Part shown: one piece after another, positions 44,846 through 55,025 of the stretch | Layout of the letters: the number at the start of each line of letters is the position of its first letter | Position numbering within the stretch: position 1 is the stretch's first letter | Assembly: GCA_947491755.1 (NCBI GenBank) | Contig: CANLKV010000003.1 | Coordinates: 62,001 to 126,000, forward strand | Source of the DNA: an uncultured Nonlabens sp. | GTDB taxonomy: Bacteria; Bacteroidota; Bacteroidia; Flavobacteriales; Flavobacteriaceae | Length of the DNA stretch: 64,000 bases | Direction of reading: 5' to 3' | The notes under the pieces: generated by a model | Databases searched by the model: none | Told to the model about the DNA's origin: nothing | Seen by the model: only the letters and a program-made list of their open reading frames with translations | Program-made: the position numbers and the translations under genes

Positions 44846-45085
44846 TTACTTAGTCAAGATGCCGTTTGCACGTGCTTCCTTAACCATTGCAGTAATGCCT
44901 TTTTTATTGATGTTCTTTATCGCCTTAGCAGATACACGCAGTGTGATCCACTTATCTTCTGTTGGAAGGTAAAAGCGCTTTTTGAACAAGTTAACGTTAA
45001 ATCTACGCTTGGTTTTGTTCATAGCGTGAGAAACATTGTTCCCAGACATCGCTTTTTTACCAGTAAGTTCACAAACTCGTGACAT
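44846..45085 (-). CDS. rpmB: 50S ribosomal protein L28
   Basis: A 79-residue protein: MSRVCELTGKKAMSGNNVSH, then NKTKRRFNVNLFKKRF and RVSAKAIKNINKKGI, typical L28. It opens the L28-L33-DUF4295 operon, 59 bases after the cinA stop. Confidence 0.95.
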   Translation of the reverse strand: MSRVCELTGKKAMSGNNVSHAMNKTKRRFNVNLFKKRFYLPTEDKWITLRVSAKAIKNINKKGITAMVKEARANGILTK

Positions 45086-45110
45086 GATTATCTGTGTTTA
45101 AAATCGGAAT

Positions 45111-45143
45111 GCAAAATAACGAATATAAATTGGAACTCACAAA
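45111..45143 (-). promoter_or_regulatory. Candidate promoter of rpmB
   Basis: On the minus strand TTTG (-33) and TATTTTGC (a -7-like box, one base short of TAnnTTTG) lie about 21 bases apart, with the latter about 26 bases before the ATG. It sits inside the short cinA-rpmB gap. Confidence 0.4.
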
Positions 45144-45144
45144 T

Positions 45145-46401
45145 CTAAATTACTCCCATTTTTAATATTTCTTTTTGCAGCAACTCCATCGATTTATTTA
45201 CCGTTTTTTGAATGACCCGTTCGCGATGGTTTCCCATGTTGAATCTGATTGCATAATTCTCTGTAGCAGTGGCTATACCTATATAAACGGTACCTACATC
45301 TACATCGCTATCTCCTTTTGAAGGACCAGCATTGCCAGTGGTTGATACCGCAATATCTGAATGGAATTTTACACGAGCACCTCGTGCCATAGCCATAGCA
45401 ACCGCCTCGCTTACCACGCTGTGCTTATCAATCACTGTGGGATCCACATCTAACAGGTCGATCTTTGATCGAGTCGCATAGGTTACTGATGCTCCCATAA
45501 AAAATTGAGAAGCTCCAGGATGTTCTGTCAACTGCTGGGCTATTTGTCCACCGGTACAGCTTTCTGCCACTGCTAGGGTTAATCCTGCTTTTTTGAACAT
45601 GGCAGACACCTGCTGGGCGACTGACTCATCGTTACTCTCTCCTATAATTATATCACTAATAATCTCGTAAAGTGATGCCACCTTTTGATCCAGACGCTCG
45701 ATAACTGTCATTTTATCTGCTCCTATGCTAGAAAGACGCAATCTTACTGACCCCAGACTAGGTAGATAGGCCAGTTTAATGTCTGCTGGTAGATCATCTT
45801 CCCACTTTTCAATGCGCGTGGCAATAGTGCTCTCGCCCTGTCCTGCTGTGAGTAGGGTACGATGATAGATAAATGGTAAGCCCTCTCGTTTAGACAATAA
45901 TGGCAATACTTGATGTGACATGAGCGACTTCATCTCAAAGGGCACACCTGGCATAGAAACAAAGATGGTATCGTTTTTTTCTAGCCACATACCAGGGGCT
46001 GTACCATACTCGTTTTTTAGAATTTTGGCTTGTGATGGGACCAGCGCCTGCGCCTCATTTTGTGGCACTATCTTATCCTTCACATATTTTGCAAAAAGAT
46101 CTTTCACATGTTGCAACACTTGCTGATCAAGAACTAACTTATCGTCAAAATATTCGCACAATGTTGCCTTTGTAATGTCATCTCTGGTAGGCCCTAATCC
46201 TCCTGTTATTAATACCAGGTCTGATTGTTGTTCCGCTTTCGCGAAAGCGGACAATAAATGATCACGGTCGTCTGCAATAGACATAATCTCATAGACAGAA
46301 ATACCTATTTTATTGAGCTCTCTGCCCATCCAAGCAGAATTTGTATCGACGATTTGCCCTATAAGAATCTCATCGCCTATGGTAATGATGGTCGCTTTCA
46401 T
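45145..46401 (-). CDS. cinA: CinA-family protein (nicotinamide-nucleotide amidase)
   Basis: A 418-residue protein with the usual two domains. The N-terminal MoaB-like COG1058 domain has TIITIGDEILIGQIVDTNSA and LVLITGGLGPTRDD. The C-terminal PncC domain (about residues 255-415) has TLAVAESCTGGQIAQQLTEH and the catalytic serine region (SCTGG), then VSTTGNAGPSKGD. It hydrolyses NMN to nicotinic acid mononucleotide in pyridine nucleotide salvage. An exact palindrome (46234-46249) encodes LSAFAKAEQ. It follows the Hpt gene without a gap. Confidence 0.93.
   Translation of the reverse strand: MKATIITIGDEILIGQIVDTNSAWMGRELNKIGISVYEIMSIADDRDHLLSAFAKAEQQSDLVLITGGLGPTRDDITKATLCEYFDDKLVLDQQVLQHVKDLFAKYVKDKIVPQNEAQALVPSQAKILKNEYGTAPGMWLEKNDTIFVSMPGVPFEMKSLMSHQVLPLLSKREGLPFIYHRTLLTAGQGESTIATRIEKWEDDLPADIKLAYLPSLGSVRLRLSSIGADKMTVIERLDQKVASLYEIISDIIIGESNDESVAQQVSAMFKKAGLTLAVAESCTGGQIAQQLTEHPGASQFFMGASVTYATRSKIDLLDVDPTVIDKHSVVSEAVAMAMARGARVKFHSDIAVSTTGNAGPSKGDSDVDVGTVYIGIATATENYAIRFNMGNHRERVIQKTVNKSMELLQKEILKMGVI
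46234..46249. repeat. 16-bp palindrome, exact copy
   Basis: CGCTTTCGCGAAAGCG in cinA, encoding AFAKA. Confidence 0.9.
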
Positions 46402-46737
46402 TTACTTGAAATCTGCACGTAGCTGTTCCACGGCCAGCTCTAAATCTTGCTGTACTCTCATAAAGTGTTCTGCGATCTCCATCTCTTCCTGGCTCTTGCC
46501 CCAGGCCTCGAGCATCAATATATCATAATGACAAGCCAGCCCGAACATGTCTGCCGTAGGCTTAATTTTATGAGCATATTCATGAACCATAACACGGTCC
46601 TCCTGAATCACCGCCATGCCCAGCTGCTCAAGATCCATAGGAATCTCATGGATAAACATATCGACCATTGATTTTATGAAGTCAGCATCGTTGTCAGATA
46701 GCTCTTGCACCTTTATTAGATTGTAGGCTTTGCTCAT
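46402..46737 (-). CDS. Hpt-domain histidine phosphotransfer protein
   Basis: A 111-residue all-helical protein. The phospho-accepting His is in EYAHKIKPTADMFG (about residue 55), the standard H-K-x-K-P motif of Hpt domains. It would relay phosphate between a hybrid sensor kinase and a response regulator; neither is encoded nearby, so it is an orphan. Its ATG overlaps the upstream FAH-family gene stop by four bases and it is immediately followed by cinA. Confidence 0.85.
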   Translation of the reverse strand: MSKAYNLIKVQELSDNDADFIKSMVDMFIHEIPMDLEQLGMAVIQEDRVMVHEYAHKIKPTADMFGLACHYDILMLEAWGKSQEEMEIAEHFMRVQQDLELAVEQLRADFK

Positions 46738-47347
46738 TTTACACGTATTGAAAATAACTGGTGGCCCGCAAGTGTTCCTGTAAGAGAATCTTCTGGAGCA
46801 ACACGCGATACACCGGCTGGAGTACCTGTAAATATAAGGTCTCCTATTTTAAGGGTGAAAAACTGACTTACATGTGCAATAATCTCATCAATGCTCCACA
46901 ACATAAGGCTGGTGTTGCCCTGTTGCTGTAGGTGTTCATTTTTGTGCAGTGAGAAGTCTAGGTTATTGAGGTCTCCCAGATCACGTTTATTGAGAAACTC
47001 CCTCGATACAACGGTAGCTCCATCAAAGGATTTTGATTTTTCCCATGGCAATCCTTGCGCCTTTAAACTGGCTTGAACATCTCGAGCTGTAAAATCTATA
47101 CCTAGACCTATCTCGTCATAGTATTTGTGAGCAAATTTTTGATCAATGTGTTTTCCTAATCTATTTATTTTTACCACCACCTCCACCTCATGATGGACAT
47201 CTTGAGAGAAATCTGGTATAAAAAACGGATTCTTATCCAGCAAAATGGAAGTGTCTGGTTTGAGAAACACCACTGGTTCTTTAGGACGGTCGTTTTCCAA
47301 CTCCTTTATGTGATCGACATAATTGCGACCTATAAAGATAATCTTCA

Positions 47348-47348
<1 letters not shown>
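46734..47348 (-). CDS. Fumarylacetoacetate hydrolase family protein
   Basis: A 204-residue single-domain FAH protein. It starts MKIIFIGRNYVDHIKELEN and has the metal-binding HHEVEVVVKINR strand, the GIDFTARDVQ motif, WEKSKSFDGA and FTGTPAGVSRV. Known relatives (YcgM/FAHD1) act as acylpyruvate hydrolases or oxaloacetate decarboxylases with Mg2+. Its ATG overlaps the guaB stop by one base (TAATG). Real substrate unknown. Confidence 0.85.
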
Positions 47349-49256
<1,908 letters not shown>

Positions 49257-50606
49257 ATGATAAAAGAAAGAATTGACATGGAAAGCATTGATGTACAGCT
49301 ATTTGAAGTAAAAGTAATTGAGCCAGACAATGCTAAACCAGCTTCTTTTACTCACTACTTGCACAATCACAAAAATGGTGTCTCGGAATTCTACAAAAAA
49401 GATGCACTTGCATTTGTAAAAGAAAGGTTAGTAAAAAAGTATCCAAATGAACAAATCACAAACCAGGTTGCAGAAGAGGCTCTTCAATATTTGATTTTTG
49501 ATCTCAATAAGTCTATCCCTTTTCCCGCACCGCAAAAACCCAAGTTTAAATTTATTGACCTTTTTGCGGGAATTGGTGGATTTAGATTGGCGTTTCAAAA
49601 TCTTGAAGGAAAATGTGTGTTTACAAGCGAATGGGATAAATATTCAAAACAAACTTACAAAGCAAATTTTGGCGAAATTCCTTTTGGAGACATCACAAAA
49701 CCTATAACTAAAAGCTACATTCCAGACAATTTCGATGTTCTTTGCGCAGGTTTTCCGTGTCAAGCATTTTCGATTGCTGGCAGACGTGGTGGATTTGAAG
49801 ATACTCGCGGAACATTGTTTTTCGACGTTGCAGAAATCATTAAAGAAAAACAACCAAAAGCAATTTTTCTCGAAAATGTAAAAGGTCTACGCAATCACGA
49901 TAAAGGAAAAACATTAGCAACTATTTTGAACGTACTGCGAGAAGATTTGAATTACTACGTTCCCGAACCGCAAATCTTAAATGCCAAAGAGTTTGGAGTT
50001 CCGCAAAATCGTGAGAGAATATTTATTGTTGGTTTCCGCAAGGATTTAGGTATTACAAGTTTTAAATACCCAGAACCAACAGATAAAACTGCTATTTTGG
50101 ATGATATTTTGGAGCAAGAAGAAGTTTCGGTAAAATATTACTTATCGACAACTTACGTTCAGACCTTAAAAAATCACAGAGCACGTCACGAAAGCAAAGG
50201 AAACGGATTTGGTTACGAAATAATCCCAAATGACGGGACAGCCAATGCAGTAGTATGTGGCGGAATGGGAAGAGAACGAAATTTAGTTCTCGATGACCGA
50301 TTAACAAATTTTAAGCCTGTAACAAATATTTCTGGCGAAGTTAATCGTGAGGGAATTAGGAAAATGACACCAAGAGAATGGGCAAGACTTCAAGGTTTTC
50401 CCGATAATTTCAAAATAGTAGTATCAGACGCACAAGCATACAAACAGTTCGGAAATTCAGTTGCTGTTCCCGCTATTCAAGGTAATAATGATTTGGGCGT
50501 TACCTGTCTGAAAAAGACAGGTCAGGCTATCCGCTACAATCTTTTTGCTCGCACCTCACAAAAAGGATTTCCGCTTCTATCCTTAACGCATAAACTCGTC
50601 GCTTAA
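49257..50606 (+). CDS. C5-cytosine DNA methyltransferase, HpaII-type (probable CCGG), with altered C-terminus
   Basis: A 449-residue methyltransferase with ordered motifs: FIDLFAGIGGFRLAFQNL (motif I, about residue 98), GFPCQAFSIAGRRGGF with the catalytic Cys (IV, about 167), ENVKGL (VI), VPQNRERIF (VIII), KMTPREWARLQGFPD (IX) and AYKQFGNSVAVPAIQ (X). From memory the catalytic and target-recognition parts (KYYLST, HESKGNGFGYEIIP, GEVNREGI) match M.HpaII closely, so CCGG is the expected site. After AVPAIQ the protein does not continue with the usual helix; its last 36 or so residues are read from the repeat element at 50495-50589. MESIDVQLF (49278) is an alternative start. It ends in TAATG with the next gene. 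Confidence 0.85.
   Translation: MIKERIDMESIDVQLFEVKVIEPDNAKPASFTHYLHNHKNGVSEFYKKDALAFVKERLVKKYPNEQITNQVAEEALQYLIFDLNKSIPFPAPQKPKFKFIDLFAGIGGFRLAFQNLEGKCVFTSEWDKYSKQTYKANFGEIPFGDITKPITKSYIPDNFDVLCAGFPCQAFSIAGRRGGFEDTRGTLFFDVAEIIKEKQPKAIFLENVKGLRNHDKGKTLATILNVLREDLNYYVPEPQILNAKEFGVPQNRERIFIVGFRKDLGITSFKYPEPTDKTAILDDILEQEEVSVKYYLSTTYVQTLKNHRARHESKGNGFGYEIIPNDGTANAVVCGGMGRERNLVLDDRLTNFKPVTNISGEVNREGIRKMTPREWARLQGFPDNFKIVVSDAQAYKQFGNSVAVPAIQGNNDLGVTCLKKTGQAIRYNLFARTSQKGFPLLSLTHKLVA
50495..50589 (-). repeat. Structured repeat element, left copy (minus orientation)
   Basis: A 95-base element with outer arms GCGTTA (50497-50502) and TAACGC (50584-50589), a hairpin ACCTGTCT/AGACAGGT and an internal stem AATCTTTTTG/CAAAAAGGATT. 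Its reverse complement aligns with the right copy: shared blocks include GGATAG, TTGTAGC, GATAGCC and GACC in the same order. It supplies the methyltransferase tail and ends 16 bases before the next ATG. Confidence 0.75.
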
Positions 50607-50809
50607 TGAAACATTCACCAAAAGATATCAATAGAGAAGATTTTATGAATTTCTTCCGAAATGATGAAAAATTAAATACACTTTCAAATGATGATAAAAT
50701 TGAAGTTTTTCTTCAAATACTTCAAGGAAGTTCGGATATAACAATGGAGATATTAAATGAACTAATTTGTGATTATCAAGTTCATAATGTAAAAATAAGC
50801 CAGATTTAA
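50606..50809 (+). CDS. 67-residue protein of unknown function in the cassette
   Basis: A small, acidic, helical protein (start MKHSPKDINREDFMNFFRND, then DDKIEVFLQILQGSSDIT). The ATG overlaps the methyltransferase stop (TAATG) and the stop is two bases before the HNH gene, so it is coupled to both. I do not recognise the family. It has neither a helix-turn-helix controller motif nor a nuclease motif that I can see. It could be a small subunit or immunity-type partner of the HNH enzyme. Confidence 0.65.
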   Translation: MKHSPKDINREDFMNFFRNDEKLNTLSNDDKIEVFLQILQGSSDITMEILNELICDYQVHNVKISQI

Positions 50810-50811
50810 TA

Positions 50812-51579
50812 ATGGCTAAATCTAACAACTGGACAAGAGAGCAAACTATTGTTGCGTTTAACGTGTATTGTAAAATACCATTCAAAAACAGTAGTAAAAC
50901 TCATCCAATAATTATTAAATATGCTAATATCATAGGACGTTCGCCTTCAGCTTTAAATATGAAAGTTGGTAATTTTGGAAGACTTGACCCAGAACTGCAA
51001 AAAAGAGGAATTACAGGTCTTGCTAATGGCAGCAAATTAGAAGATGTTATTTGGAATGAATTTCACGGCAATTGGGATGATTTGGCTTATGAAAGTGAAA
51101 AGTTGATTTCTAAATTTCAGAACAAAACTATCATCGAAACCAATGATATTAATTTGGATGATTTACCAGAAGGTAAAGATGTTGAAAGACTTGTTAAGAC
51201 ACGAGTTAATCAGAACTTTTTTCGTTCTTCTGTTTTATCTTCTTATTATCAAAAATGCTGTGTTACTGGAATTGAAATACCAGATTTTTTAGTCGCAAGT
51301 CATATAATTCCGTGGAGTGAAAACAAAGAGCAAAGGATGAATCCAAGAAATGGTTTGTGTTTAAATTCAATTCACGATAAAGCTTTTGATAAAGGTTTTA
51401 TTACGGTAACTGCCGATTATAAAATTAAAATTTCTGAAGTTATATTTGAGCATAAGGAAAATCAAGCGGTAGCAGACTTCTTTCTTAAATACAATTCTAA
51501 AAAAATTTCCTTACCAGATAAGTTCTTTCCTAACCAAGAATTTTTGGAATATCATAATAATAATATCTTTCGCGGATAG
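50812..51579 (+). CDS. HNH endonuclease (HNH_2-type)
   Basis: A 255-residue protein. The N-terminal 100 residues (WTREQTIVAFNVYCKIPFK, IGRSPSALNMKVGNF) form a helical, probable DNA-binding domain. The C-terminal HNH fold (about residues 150-215) has CCVTGIEIPDFLVASHIIPW, NPRNGLCLN and HDKAFDKGFI, giving the His-Asn-His catalytic set. Proteins of this type are common as restriction endonucleases next to methyltransferases. Its TAG is directly followed by the right repeat copy. It may work with the CCGG methyltransferase in place of the broken HpaII enzyme, or be a passenger with its own target. Confidence 0.8.
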   Translation: MAKSNNWTREQTIVAFNVYCKIPFKNSSKTHPIIIKYANIIGRSPSALNMKVGNFGRLDPELQKRGITGLANGSKLEDVIWNEFHGNWDDLAYESEKLISKFQNKTIIETNDINLDDLPEGKDVERLVKTRVNQNFFRSSVLSSYYQKCCVTGIEIPDFLVASHIIPWSENKEQRMNPRNGLCLNSIHDKAFDKGFITVTADYKIKISEVIFEHKENQAVADFFLKYNSKKISLPDKFFPNQEFLEYHNNNIFRG

Positions 51580-51668
51580 GCTTGCGTGAGGGATAGTAGT
51601 GAAAAGCCCACAGCGAGGCACGAGCGAGGACTTGTAGCAGATAGCCCGACCCTTGTGGTCACGCCTAA
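51580..51668 (+). repeat. Structured repeat element, right copy (plus orientation)
   Basis: Outer arms GCGTGA (51584-51589) and TCACGC (51659-51664). It shares GGATAG, GAGG, CGAGC, TTGTAGC, GATAGCC and GACC with the left copy in inverted orientation, and it starts right after the HNH stop. The downstream endonuclease frame is read through it. Confidence 0.75.
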
Positions 51669-52356
51669 AAAAACAAATCAACAACCAACTTTAGGTTTTA
51701 GTATCAAATCACAATTAGGAAGTCCTTCTACTCTTTTAAATGCTGGAAAGACAACTAATTTTATTTTCAAACTTGAAGGGACAGAGCTTTCCGCCAGAGA
51801 AATAGAGCAAATCAATTCTATTGCTACACGAAGTAAAATAATGGATAGAATTTCTAGAATTCAATCAAAGGGCGGTTCCTTCAAATTTGTAAAAACAGTA
51901 AGACAAATATTTTACAATAATCTTGTCTTGATAGACAGTTTGCTACCGCAAATTTTATCTCAAATTGTATTTGACTTTTATTCAAGTGAGTATTCTTATT
52001 TGACAGATTTAGTCAATCAAACTTCAGAGAAAAACCCTTTAAATTTTGATGTTGAAAACGAGCATAAATTTTACGAGTATAAAATTAAACGCTTCTTAAC
52101 AGATGTAGCACTTGGTATGATGCCATCTACAGTTTGGAGCGAAAAGTACGATGCGACTGGAGGGTATTTAATTATCAAAGAAAATGGCGATGTCCTTTGC
52201 TATCATATTTACAACAGAAATGAGTTTGAAGATTACTTATTGAATAATACAAAACTCGATACTGCAAGTTCATCGAGACACGGGTTTGGTAAAATTTATA
52301 AAGAAAACAACGAATTATATTTTAATCTAAATCTACAAATTAGGTTCACAAAATAG
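51586..52356 (+). pseudogene. 5'-truncated HpaII-type restriction endonuclease
   Basis: The frame is open for 256 codons from a GTG. The first 33 or so residues (RDSSEKPTARHERGLVADSP) are only a translation of the repeat element. From PTLGFSIKSQLGSPSTLLNA onward it matches my recall of the C-terminal two-thirds of the HpaII endonuclease family (CCGG cutters of about 360 residues), including YDATGGYLIIKENGDVLCYH and TASSSRHGFGKIYKENN. About 100-130 N-terminal residues, which should include part of the catalytic core, are missing. There is no ATG before residue 85. It is most likely inactive, though the frame is intact and could have been kept for another use. Confidence 0.7.
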
Positions 52357-52604
52357 CCAACGCTACGAGCCAAACGCTTTTACAGTTGCGCTATCCAAGA
52401 TTTGCGGACTAAAAGAAATATATATCTTGCTTCGCTGGAAATAAATTTCAAAGCAAAAAATCAGTAGAGATCAATGATTATAAAAATAGGGTGATTTTGG
52501 TTTTATCACAAAGTAATTGTGAGTTTGCCATACCATTACTTTTTACGTATTGTTTTAACTCCAATTTTTATACATAAAAAGCAGGGTTATTTATTTTAGA
52601 CCAT

Positions 52605-53189
52605 ATGAATTACCCAAAATTAAAAGCTCCCAAATCACTGCGAACCGCAGCAGAAAAAGCGCTTTCTTTTTATCCAGAGTTATATAATGTAGAGATTGAA
52701 TTTAAATTCAATGATATGGTTCGCAAGAATTTTATGCAAGCACAACCTAAATGGAAAAGTTTGTTTGCCAGCAGGAAAAAAAGAGCGTTTATCATTCTGA
52801 TCAGCAAAAGATTTAAAGTGGAAAATGCTTCTTTTTCTGTAAAGGAAATTCCGCACGATGTCATGGTAGGTTGGCTGGGGCATGAATTAGGGCACGTGAT
52901 GGATTACCGGCATCGGTCCACACTAGGGATGATTATTTTTGGATTCAAATATTTATACTCTACCGCTCATATAAAAGAAGTGGAGCGAGCAGCAGATGAT
53001 TATGCTGTGAAACATGGTATGGGTACTTATATTTTGAAGACAAAGAACTTCATTTTAAATCACACCTCGCTATCTGAGAAATACAAAAATCATATGCGCC
53101 AATTCTACCTATCGCCAGAAGAAATAACAGAACTTATCAATACATATGCTCGTACAGGTGACAAACCCAGCTTGAACGAGTTGAGTTGA
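52605..53189 (+). CDS. Putative zinc metalloprotease-like protein
   Basis: A 194-residue protein with a HExxH zinc motif in GWLGHELGHVMDYRHR (about residue 92) and a downstream EVERAADDYAVKHG segment, where a glutamate could be the third ligand as in M48-like gluzincins. A hydrophobic segment (LGMIIFGFKYLY) lies between. There is no signal peptide. It is oriented plus, just after the restriction island, and converges on the GH3 gene with an eight-base gap. The family is not certain. Confidence 0.65.
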   Translation: MNYPKLKAPKSLRTAAEKALSFYPELYNVEIEFKFNDMVRKNFMQAQPKWKSLFASRKKRAFIILISKRFKVENASFSVKEIPHDVMVGWLGHELGHVMDYRHRSTLGMIIFGFKYLYSTAHIKEVERAADDYAVKHGMGTYILKTKNFILNHTSLSEKYKNHMRQFYLSPEEITELINTYARTGDKPSLNELS

Positions 53190-53196
53190 TCAATAA

Positions 53197-54726
53197 CTAG
53201 GGATTCAACTCCCGTTTTACAAAATCTTCCCAGGCCTGCTGTTTATCATCGCTCAGTACTTTAGCCATTTTTACCTGTCCGCCCATTTTCTTTTGATGTT
53301 TATTCCACTTATTAAAAAAACCATTAGGAACTTTAGTCACTTTAATGCCCTTTAATGCCTTACCTCGAGCCACCATATAATTTTTATTAGCTCCCTTTAA
53401 AATTTCATCTAGATCACTTGCAAGCTGCTCCTCGCTCACCTCATCTTCTGTTTCTACAAACCATTTGTGATAAAAATCTCCATTAATTTGAGCGGCATAA
53501 ACTGTAAATTCTTTGATGGTAGCTCCATTTTTCTCTTGAAGTTGTTGCAGAGCGTTTTCCATTTTTATGACCGATAATTGACTCCCAACTACGTTTAAAA
53601 AAAACTTTGTGCGGCCTGTAATCTTGATCTCTGCGCGGTCTACATTTGTAAAGGCAATCGTATCTCCTATTAGGTATCGCCAGGCACCACTAACCGTAGA
53701 GATAAGTAACACATAGTCCACTCCTTCCTTAACCTGAGAGATATCTAGAGCAGGAATGCCTTGTTTTAGGCTACCGTCTTCCATAATATGGTCGGGATCA
53801 AAAGGCACAAACTCAAAATAGATTCCGCCATCTGTAATTAACTGCATGGCGCTGGTTTCTGGCCGCTGTTGACAAGCAATAAACCCTTCACTTGCCAGGT
53901 ATGTATCTACTATTTGCACGGGTTGTGTAAAGAGCGATTCAAAACTCTTGCGATAAGGCTCAAACGCAACACCACCGGATGTATAAACACTTAGGGCAGG
54001 CCACACATCGTGGATAGAATCAACATTGTGATACTGCATTACTTTTTTGAGCATTAATTCTAGCCAACTAGGAATACCGCTGATCATTGCAATGTCCCAT
54101 TTTCCAGATTCCCTAACGATACAATCCAATCGCTCATCCCAGTCATCAATCTGTGATATTTCTTTACCAGGGCGGTATTTACTGTCTAAAAATTCTGGAA
54201 TTTCACCAGCAGCTATGCCGCTTATCTCTCCTACTTTAAAGTTTTTATAATCATCCAGACCGGTAGAACTACCTAGCGCAAGCGCTTCTTTTTCAAAAAC
54301 TGTTGCGTCTAGATTAAAATTAGTGAGCGCACTGACCTGCCTTGTACCTGCATTTTTAATAGCGGCAATCATGTCGTCTGTGACAGGAATCATCTTACTT
54401 TTTTTACCTGTAGTACCGCTACTGCGGGCTAGGTACTTAGGGATTCCAGGCCAGGTGACATTTTTCTCACCATCCTTTACCCGGCACCACCACTGATCGT
54501 TCATTTGATTGTAATCATGAAAAGGCACGCCACGATCATAAGCCGCATGCAAATCGTCTTCCCTTAGCATACTAGAAAAATCATACTTTTTTCCAAAAGC
54601 GGTATCTCTAGCCTCTTCTAACAAATACCTCAACACCTTCTGTTGGGCTTTTTTGTGATCATCTACATGTGTGACAAACTCGTGTATATGAAGTGCGGCT
54701 TTAATGATAGGTCCTAGAACAGCCAT
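53197..54726 (-). CDS. GH3 family (auxin-responsive-like) adenylating protein
   Basis: A 509-residue protein with the GH3 layout: helical N-terminus (VLRYLLEEARDTAFGKKY), the nucleotide loop YLARSSGTTGKKSKMIPVT, VYTSGGVAFEPYR, a YLASEGF segment and KITGRTKFFLNVVGSQLS. Plant GH3 enzymes join amino acids to carboxylic hormones through acyl-adenylates; bacterial members are of unknown substrate. MAVLGPII was preferred over the longer ATG (54792), which adds a hydrophobic 22-residue head that relatives lack. It may function in lipid or natural-product metabolism. Confidence 0.8.
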   Translation of the reverse strand: MAVLGPIIKAALHIHEFVTHVDDHKKAQQKVLRYLLEEARDTAFGKKYDFSSMLREDDLHAAYDRGVPFHDYNQMNDQWWCRVKDGEKNVTWPGIPKYLARSSGTTGKKSKMIPVTDDMIAAIKNAGTRQVSALTNFNLDATVFEKEALALGSSTGLDDYKNFKVGEISGIAAGEIPEFLDSKYRPGKEISQIDDWDERLDCIVRESGKWDIAMISGIPSWLELMLKKVMQYHNVDSIHDVWPALSVYTSGGVAFEPYRKSFESLFTQPVQIVDTYLASEGFIACQQRPETSAMQLITDGGIYFEFVPFDPDHIMEDGSLKQGIPALDISQVKEGVDYVLLISTVSGAWRYLIGDTIAFTNVDRAEIKITGRTKFFLNVVGSQLSVIKMENALQQLQEKNGATIKEFTVYAAQINGDFYHKWFVETEDEVSEEQLASDLDEILKGANKNYMVARGKALKGIKVTKVPNGFFNKWNKHQKKMGGQVKMAKVLSDDKQQAWEDFVKRELNP

Positions 54727-54892
54727 GCTTTTTTTTGAGTAAAAATAAAAGTTATTGGGTAGCAAGACCCTTGCTATGCCTAAACTTAGCATAGGTTTAA
54801 CCCATGTCGCATTTATGAAATTTGATGAAATTATGAGATAAAGCTGTTCCTTATATAGATTTCAAGCTATGTTAACGGCGTGATTAATGGTT

Positions 54893-54908
54893 CGCTTTCG
54901 CGAAAGCG
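54893..54908. repeat. 16-bp palindrome, exact copy, intergenic
   Basis: CGCTTTCGCGAAAGCG between the GH3 and flavin-reductase-like genes. Confidence 0.9.
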
Positions 54909-55000
54909 TAACTGAATATGAACTACAATAACTGTACTGATCTATTTTACTTTAGGAAAGTTTTAAAATCTACTAGCTCGTAATGGCGTGTCATTTCTTT

Positions 55001-55008
55001 TACCTTTG
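55001..55008 (+). promoter_or_regulatory. -7 box of the flavin-reductase-like gene
   Basis: TACCTTTG matches TAnnTTTG, 17 bases before the ATG. Confidence 0.45.
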
Positions 55009-55025
55009 ATCTAAACCACCACCAC

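Noticed and set aside
50495..51668. Bracketing repeats as integron attC sites
   Set aside because: The ends read GCGTTA...TAACGC, the reverse of the RYYYAAC...GTTRRRY layout of attC, and no integrase gene is present in the window.
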